A DNA stretch of 64,000 nucleotides, taken from NCBI GenBank assembly GCA_019925095.2, contig CM034407.1, positions 1,342,210 to 1,406,209 on the forward strand, read 5' to 3'. Numbering within the stretch: the first letter of the stretch is position 1; every line of letters begins with the position of its first letter. The position numbers and the translations under genes are program-made. Below, piece after piece: positions 26,461-35,400 of the stretch. The notes under the pieces were generated by a model. The model saw only the letters and a list, made by a program, of their open reading frames with translations. It was not told where the DNA came from and ran no database searches. This DNA comes from Dendrolimus kikuchii (taxonomy: Eukaryota > Arthropoda > Insecta > Lepidoptera > Lasiocampidae).

Positions 26461-29400
26461 TTGCATCACGATTAGGGATGGGCCGAAATTCGTTTTACAT
26501 TCGGTTTAAATGCCGAATATTCGGTGCAAGGCAAAAGTAGAATACCTTCTTGCACTATTTTGACTGAAGTTAATAGAAATCGTATCTATCATAACCGTAA
26601 TATAGAAATTGGCATCTATATACTCATGGTCATTTATTTTAGTTAGGAACATGCAAATCTTAACGTGCTATGTGATAAAAAATAAATAAAATTAGTTCTT
26701 GATTGAGTTTTTGCCTAAAATGAAATAAACTTATTCCTCTAAGAAACATCAGTAATTAGTGCAACTGCTTAATTATAATGCGTAACTTAAATTTAAAAAG
26801 AAAACACATCTAAGGGACATCAGCAATTATAATTTTAGTTTTGATTGAAATCACTTTTTACAAATTACACATTATGAGTTTAGAATTATGAAATGGTGAT
26901 TTTTTTTCAATCAAAGGTCTAAAAATATATTCTTTTATCAACCTACTCATACTTAAAATTTACTAGAGCGACGTTTAATATTCCTGCATGTTATATCGCG
27001 GCCAGTATGTAAAAGCGCTGGAAGTATATGTGTTAGGGACACCGTATCCCCGATGCGGCCCCCCGCTCCACCCTCGCGGCGTTCGGGTCGCCCGACCCGC
27101 CCGCCGGCCAAACTACTCAGTTAATCATGCAACCTTGTGATGTACGAATGTATATAGGAACTCACGCGCCGGCCTGCGCGCCGCGCGTTCGTGATAACCG
27201 TTCATTAGGTTTATTCATTAATAGTACATTATGGTACTAGTGTGTAACATTGGTGATTACCGCCGAGGCGCCATTGAGACTCGAGCCGTAGGCGAGGGTC
27301 TTAAGAGAGCCGAGGACGGTAATCATCAATTCACACGTGTATCATACGACGTTTTTCAACACACTTGTGAATAAAATAACAACAAAAACTCATTTTATTT
27401 AGTAGATAAAAAAAGTTATATATGAGTGCAAGTTTTATTTATTAAACACGTACGAGTTAAAATTATCCATTTAAATAAGAAGTTGCATGAAATGAGCAAG
27501 CAATAGGAACATTAATTTATTTGTTCTATAGAACACGATCTTTTTTTTTTTAATAAAAACTTTTTTAAGAACAAAGCAACTCAACCAATAAAATTTAAAA
27601 AAAAAATCTATAACTCACTAGTGAGTTATAATGTTTTTTACTCACAGTTTGATAATGGGTGTCATTCTGTGCCTAATTGCGGTGACCATAGAGCCACTTT
27701 ATGAGCAAGTGTGTTGAAAAACAAGTTTACCATAAAATCAAGCCTTATTATTCCAAGTGCCCGCTATAATGTTTATTAAATTGTAAAATGCTAGATTGAG
27801 ACTTATTAAAAAAAAGCGCTGAATATATGCAGGAATCGTATTTGTTATTATAAAGTAACCATTTGACGGAAGTAGTCAACAATCGGATAGAGTATTCTTT
27901 CATGTAGTAATCGGAAGTCGTATAACCAGATGTCAATGTCAATGTCAATTTATTATCAAGCTAACGGATATCGGAAATGGATTAACTGGAAGTTGGAAAT
28001 TAATACGGATGGCGGAAGTTGGTTATATGAAGGAAGTGTATGGTGTCACTGCGGCGCGCTACGAGGACCTTTTAAATACGCGGTGTTCGGGCAGAGGAGG
28101 GGCAGTCTTTGACCAACAGTCTACGACGGACATTCTACAATGGTAGTCTTGGACGAGGAGCACATAATATAATGTGGTCGATAATTACTGCTCGATAATC
28201 GCAGTATTCTTGAAGTGCAAGTTGCTGCTCGACACCAGACAAGCGTGGATGCAACTCTTGGAGTTGTCCTAATATTTCTGTGTATTATTGTCCAATATTT
28301 AATATCGTAATTGTAATAATTCTAGTGTAAAATAAACTTTGATTATAATATTTCAGATTATTATTGTTGTTATTCTCGGAGCGTCATTCGTTCGCTCTCG
28401 GCGTGAACCCGACATATACAATCCAAAAAAAAAGATAAACTACATCATCATTATATTAAACGTATGATATTTCAAGACCTGTCTTAATATATACTTCTAC
28501 TTTCAGGTTACTGTCCCCAGACTGACTCCATAGATCCTCTGATAACTGTCAGGGAGACCTTAGACTTGTACTGCAGACTCCGAGGCATTGCTGACAAGAA
28601 TGATGTGAGTGACCTATTGCATAAAATACCTGTAATCATATAGAGACGAGAAGGTGGATATCTATAAAATTCTATATATGTTGTGTCTGTACATGGAAGC
28701 TATTAAAAAGAACAACTGGCGACTATAGATATATGGCCCACGAAGGGATTTGATGGCACCTTTTTTCAAAAAATCCCAAATTGTAGCGTTTGTATCAAGA
28801 ATATTAAGTTACTAGCTGTGTCCGCGACGTCGTTCGCATGGAATTTGTTTTCAAAACCCCCCGATTTTGAAATATTCTTCATTGTTGCTCCGCTCCTATT
28901 GGTCTTAGCGTGATGCTATATAGCCTATAGCCTTCCTCGATAAATGGGCTATCTAACACTGAAAGACTTTTTCAAATCAGACCAGTAGTTCCGGAGATTA
29001 GCGCGTTCAAACAAACAAACTCTCCAGCTTTATATATTGGTATAAGATGGAGAAACACGATGCAATTTTTTTAGATTTCTCGTCTGGTTGTTCAGGGCTC
29101 ACATAAAAACTACTGGGTTATCGCTGGTCGACAGCTTACTCTTAGACCTAAACTCTGCGCTACTTTTTATCCTGGAAATAACCAGCCTCTGTGGTTGAGC
29201 GGGCGAAGCCTTTGCCGGCCTACCTCACTGCAACGCAGAGGCTTCGGGTTCAATTCCTGGTATAGTAAATTTCGGAAACGTATTTTCTACGTTATTTACT
29301 ATGGTCTGGGTGTCTGGGATCTGCCCCAGAGTAGTCCCGTTGTATATTACCCATAACACGAGCGTAACTTGCTTAATTTGGGGATATACAATGTGTGTGT

Positions 29401-32400
29401 TTGTCTGCCGATTATTATATTATTATTATTATGGGAATCCCGCGGGAATTTTCCCAGGAGTGGTTTGTAATTGTTCGAGTGCATGAAAATTAGCTTACCT
29501 ATACCTAAGTTTTGTTATCTTTTGTTTCCGTCCACAGAGGGCCCAGTAATCACTTTTTTACAAAATGTTTAGGAAGATAAAGTTAAATCTAAAAATCAGT
29601 ATTATTAAGTTTTCACGACTTAAAGTTTCATGACACATAATAAAATTACGTTTTAACGGCCGTCTTCCGTGATCACGGCTACTAAAATGCGGCCGAAACG
29701 TCGGAATAGTAAAAATCAAGTAAACTACCGCGCTTCAAATCGTTAAAACGTAGTGTTATTAGATTTGTATGTCTTTCAAGACCACGGGCCATGAAAATGG
29801 CCCCGACATTTGGAGGGCTTGCATGGGGCCATGGGAAGGCCAACACGTAGAGGCCCCTTGACAAATTTAATGTAAATGTGGCGTGACACTGACCGGCGAT
29901 TATCCCTGTCTACACCATATAGTAATGCACCCAAGGACAATCCCCGGCCAGCGTAGGAGTATTGTGGGAAAAAAAGACAAAAAACACCGGGCTATTGGGA
30001 TGAAATGCTAGTGGTACTAGGGGTCTGGGAATATGGGGATTATGGCGTCTGCCCGTCGCAATGTTCGGGGAACATGGAAAAATGGGCAGACGGTGACTCG
30101 CCACTCCCTGCATGGGCCCCAAAAAATGCCATAGAAGACGGGGGCAACATGGGTGTGAGTGGCTAAGGGGTGTAGAGAGGTGGGCTGCAGGTTCACCGTA
30201 GCTACTTCTGACGTGTTATTAGTATTATTAAGAAGATAATATATACATTTCTCGGTTATAGGTATTCTTTCAACAACTGTTTAAAGCGACTTTCCGATAT
30301 AGCGACCTAATTATAGTGGCCCTTTCAACGTCGTTATAACCGTATAAATCCACTGTATGTTGTCTTGCTCCTACTCTGCTGTTATCTTATACTCTTATAC
30401 TAATATATCAAGCTGAAGAGTTTGTTTGTTTAAACGCGGTAATCTCAGGAAGTACTGGTCTAATTTGAAAAATTTTTTCAGTGTTGGATAGCCCATTTAT
30501 CGAGGAAGGCTATAGGCTATATATTATCACGCTAAGACCAATAGGAGCGGAGCACCAATGAAGAATGTTTCAAAATCGGAGGGTTTTGAAAGCAAATCCA
30601 CGCGGACGACGTCGCGGGCACAGCTAGTAACTTAATATTCTTGATACAAACGCTACAATTTGGGATTTTTTGAAAAAAAGGTGTCATCAAATCCCTTCGT
30701 GGTCCAGCAGCGCATTGGTGACGCCTCTGGTGTTGCAAACGTCCATAGGCTATGGTGACCGCTTTCCATCAGGTCGGCCGTCAGCCGTACTTTCGCAATA
30801 AATATGACGAATAAATTTTTGTTCAGGTAATAAGAAGAACATTAGACATGTTCGACCTGATGAAGTACGCGGAAGTGCGGAGTGGCGCCCTCAGCGGCGG
30901 CAACAAGAGGAAGCTCTGCACAGCAATCGCATTTATGGCCAGAACCCCCTTGGTGCTGCTCGACGAGCCTACTAGGTCAGTAAGAGCTGATGATCAAGTA
31001 GGGTAATACATACATACACACATACATAATTTCACGCCAGTTCCCTTGCGGGGTAGGCACGAACAACAGAGCGCCATTCAGGCTTATTCTTACACACCTC
31101 ACTTGCTTCTTTGACATTCATAGCTCTCGTCATGCACGCTCGTCTGTTCTTAAGGCTCCTGACATCACCTTCTGCTAGTACACGATCAATTTGATCATGG
31201 AAGGTGTGTCGTGGCCTTCCACGACTTCTGCATCCATCCACTTTTGCATTGTATATCTGTTTAGTCATTCTTTCATCGTGCATTCTTTCCACATGCCCGA
31301 ACCACCGGAGCATTCCTTTCCTTACCTTCACCCCGACACTCTCTTTCAGAGCAACTCTCTTTCTTACTTCGTCACTCCGCAAATTTTGCGCAGTGCTCGC
31401 ATCTCGACCGCGTTTACTCTACTCTCATGCTGTCTCTTCCATACCCAACTCTCGCTTTAATTATACATACATATATTATAGTTATAAAATTATATACGTA
31501 CATAGACATACAAAACAAACAATAAACACTTTAAATTGTGCTCCTGCACAAGTCTGTTAAAGGCGTAGATAGATTTAGCAGATAAATGTCCGACCATCTC
31601 CTCGAAGGTTTTGACGATTGTGATTTAATTATGTCTGTCTCTAAACCTAAGTAAAATATTTTTTTGTTCAAATTTCAGTGGTATGGATCCAGCCTCCAGG
31701 GCTTGCGTTTCTCGTGGGGTGCGAGTGTCTTGCCATGGGGGGAGGGCAGTACTCCTCTCTACACACGCGCTGGACGACGCCCGGCGGTTGGCCGCCAGGG
31801 TGGCCCTAGTTAGGGGGGGAGACCTCGTGGCCCTGGCATCCTTGGACGATTGTTTGAACAGGTGAGCATTGTCCAAAATATGCCATGATTTTTTTTTACT
31901 TGAACCTTGAATGCTGTCATGGAAGAAGTACAGCGGAAAGCAAATAAAATAGAAGAAATAGGATAGAGATGTAAAAAGTACCCTGACAACTGGTACCTGT
32001 CAACACGTTGACTGCTGATGAGTTTATCATTAACTTTCTGATAATTTGACACTGTGGAAAAGTCCGATTTAAGCCAAGAGGAATAAAATTATTTAATATC
32101 TTAATATATATAAATTACGTGTCACGTTGTTTGTCCGCGATGGACTCCTAAACTACTTGACCGATTTTCATCAAATTTGCACACCGTGTGCAGTTTGATC
32201 CGAGTTGAAAGATAGGATAGCTTACATTTGGACCCAGTTCTAAATTTTATTTCTTCAGGGCAGAACGTCTACCGGGATAGCTAGTAATATATATAATATC
32301 AACCCATAAATGTCCCACTGCTGGGCTTGGGCCTCCCATTATAGGGGGGAACGGATAGTATACCGGCCACGCTTGTCCAAGGCGGCTTGGCAGGTTTGAC

Positions 32401-35400
32401 ACATCGGTTATCTCGATGTGCAGGTTGCATCACGATGTTTTCCTTCGCCGTTATTAGCACGTGGTAATTGTAACAATATGCACATTAGGTCAGAAAACTG
32501 CCTAAGTGGTGCATGCGTTCCGGCCAGGATCGAACCCGCGCCCTTTGAGTTTGGGACGCGTGCGCTAACCATTACGCCACCACAACTTGGTCCATCACTT
32601 CTCTAAACGTAACAAAAAAAACGGGTGTCTTTGGGACACCCGACAGGAGTGATAACTTAAACTAATCTAAGTTGGTCCAGTAGTTTTTCCGTGATCACTG
32701 AACAGACAGACTGGCGCCGTAACGCGTGACGTAACGAAGCAGTTTACCCTCCCATAAGAAGTTATCACTTCAATACTGTCAGCGAACGTGTACCCGCCTT
32801 TTTGAGCATTCTATTAATAATATTTTTTGTATGTTGTACTACTGCAAACATTAAAAGTATTGACCATGTAAAAGTATTTCAATCAAAATTAAGGAGACCC
32901 ATAACCAATATGTAAAGATTTTATAGAATGAGAGTACAGCCGTTAGTCATATTGTAGTGGAACACTTACAAGCCAATAGATGGCGCTGGACAATAATTAA
33001 GGTCGCAAACGTTTCCCGAAATGTACAAAGAATATATACAAATTTCCAACAGTAATAGAATAACCTCGCTGGAAGACCTTCCTTTGCCTTTGAGTCGGAG
33101 GAGCATTCCACCTCGCTCCTCCCTCCCTTCAATATGGTCGTAATGAAATCATCATTTCTATTTCATGAAATGTATTCTTTCTTGAAAAGTTCTTCGAAAA
33201 GTCAAAATTAAGAGGACAAACACATCAGCTGAGACCGCCATTTTAAGGCGTGCCCACGCGCCGACATAATGCGAAAAGGGCAAATGGGTGTGCCAAATGT
33301 GAGTTTAATTTACACACCTAAAAAAGAAGAATTGTTAAATATAATTACTGACATAAATATTAGTACAACAGGCAGTGAAATAGTGGAACAATTACGGAAA
33401 TTACTCAGCAAAAAATTTAAAGCAAGAAAAACAAAATAATGGCAAATTTCGAATTAAAGTGATTTGATGGCGGTGATTGGGAGGTTTTTGAACAGTAACT
33501 GGAATGTGTAATAGTGTTTAAATGAAACCGGTGAAGATAAAAAGTGCCACTGCTTATAACCAAATTAACACCTGTGGTCTTTGAAAATCTAATTTATTTA
33601 TGTGAAGCGATAGCTTAGAAATAATTTCTAACATCGCAAGGATTTTTCTCTCCACGTTAATCTTTAACCATCACATTTTATCCTACTATTGTCGTCGTCA
33701 GCGATTTGCAGTCCACTGCTGGACGTAGGCCTCTCCAAGACGGCGCCACTCATCCCTGTCCTCTGTTTTCCTCATCCAGCGCCTACCGGCGACCTTGCAC
33801 AGGTCGTCGGTCCATCGGGCTGGAGGGCGTCCGACACTACGTTAACCGTTCGCCAGGTGGTAGGGTATTCGCCCGACTGGATGGCCACCACCCCTGGTCT
33901 AAAGTATGTCGCCATAACAACCTTGAGTTGTGTTCCGGCATTAGTGACCAGGTTCCAGTTTCTCTTAAGAGAGCAGCAGCGCATTTGTAGCAACTTTAGT
34001 GTTGCAAATGTCCATAGGCGATGGCAACCGCTTTCCATCAAGTGGGCCGTCTGCCTGTCTGCTGATCTCCTGCATTAAAAAAAAAACCGAGACGCGGTCT
34101 CCACTCTAGGACTCGATCCTACTATTAACGATATTAATTTCTATATATATCCACTAGTGTATTCGATCTGTTATCATGACAGTCCACAAGATACGGATGG
34201 CGGTCGCAATAGTGAAAATTTGCTTTGCAATGACCTCCAAAAATGAATTTAACATGAGACGTGAAGGTTTCTACGATTTTTTCTGCAACTCTATTTATTG
34301 CAGCTTGGTTGATATAGCGGAGTAAAAGTATGTTTAATTTGAACTTGTTTACAATGTTTAACGATATTCTAGAGACGTTTTTGACAAACTTCCTATTGAG
34401 TGAACCCCAGTTTTTGAACTGTAGATCAATCAGGAAACTAATGAACTATAGATAACTGTTTTCAGCATAATTTTATTCTGGATAACGACGGGAACACAAT
34501 GACGTAAAACAAATACAGGACTTAGTTTTTTTCTTTAAAATTTTCGACGGAGCTATCGGGCTCAGTCATCTTGAAATTCTTTGGACACTAGTGAAATTAA
34601 TTCCATTATCATAGGTATAAAAATAGAACCAACTTAAATGGTTCTAGTAAATCTTTGATGTAAGCATTCTCCTTTCTTTCATCTACTCCTAGTAATTTTG
34701 GATCGACACAATATATCTCTGTCTTCTCTTTCCATACTCCTGCATCCTAGCATACGTCTCAATCACACCAGATATTATTTTTCCTTCATAGAATCCTTAA
34801 ATCTTTATTTTGGTTTACCTTCACACTTGTATCAATCTTAACATTACTTTTGTCATAGGACGTTAATCCCTCATCATTGTACGCCCTCATTACTTTAGTT
34901 TTCTTCGTCGCAAATGTTCAGTCACAGATATAACGGTCAAACTGTAATCAGGTCATAATTCAAAATTGTGGTGTATGGTTGCCGCTGCTGCGCGTAAAAG
35001 TCCTACCACATTCAAAGCAACCACGACAAGACTACTCTCGCGCGCTGACCGAGACAGACTGTCGACGGCGTTTAACTGTCGGAGGAAGAGGGGCGCCGCG
35101 GGCGCGATGCGGGCGGCGAATATCGTAAAGGCGGCTTGCCACGGTTATATCGCTTAGGCAGCCTTTTTTTTTTGCCAGAGGAAATCCGTTTAAGGACTAA
35201 ACCGCGACAGGCACAGAAGCCTGGGGGGATGTTCACGACCTGTGTGAGTGTGTGGGATTCGCTAGATCGGGGGTGGCATTAGCGTGCCCGGTCAGAACCG
35301 GTGCCACGCTATTACCACTCCTTAGTTAGGGAGACCCACTAAAACCCCTGGGTGTTCCGTCCTGCGCCTTATGCCAGGGCTACGGTAAATGGGCTGCCCG

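Larger units (their letters stand above)
28737..30708. repeat. 2-kb foldback unit with ~310-bp inverted arms
   Basis: The arm 28737-29047 is repeated in reverse at 30393-30708. Each arm has ~70 bp starting CCACGAAGGGATTTGATG followed by a Helitron (minus 28812-29047, plus 30393-30627). Because unrelated flanking DNA beyond the Helitron 3' end is also shared, the pair did not arise by two independent Helitron insertions. The unit lies wholly within the intron between exons i and j. Confidence 0.65.

Noticed and set aside
33689..34078. 129-codon ORF
   Set aside because: Runs through an antisense LINE fragment into a family B retroposon. Similar frames occur in every family B copy.
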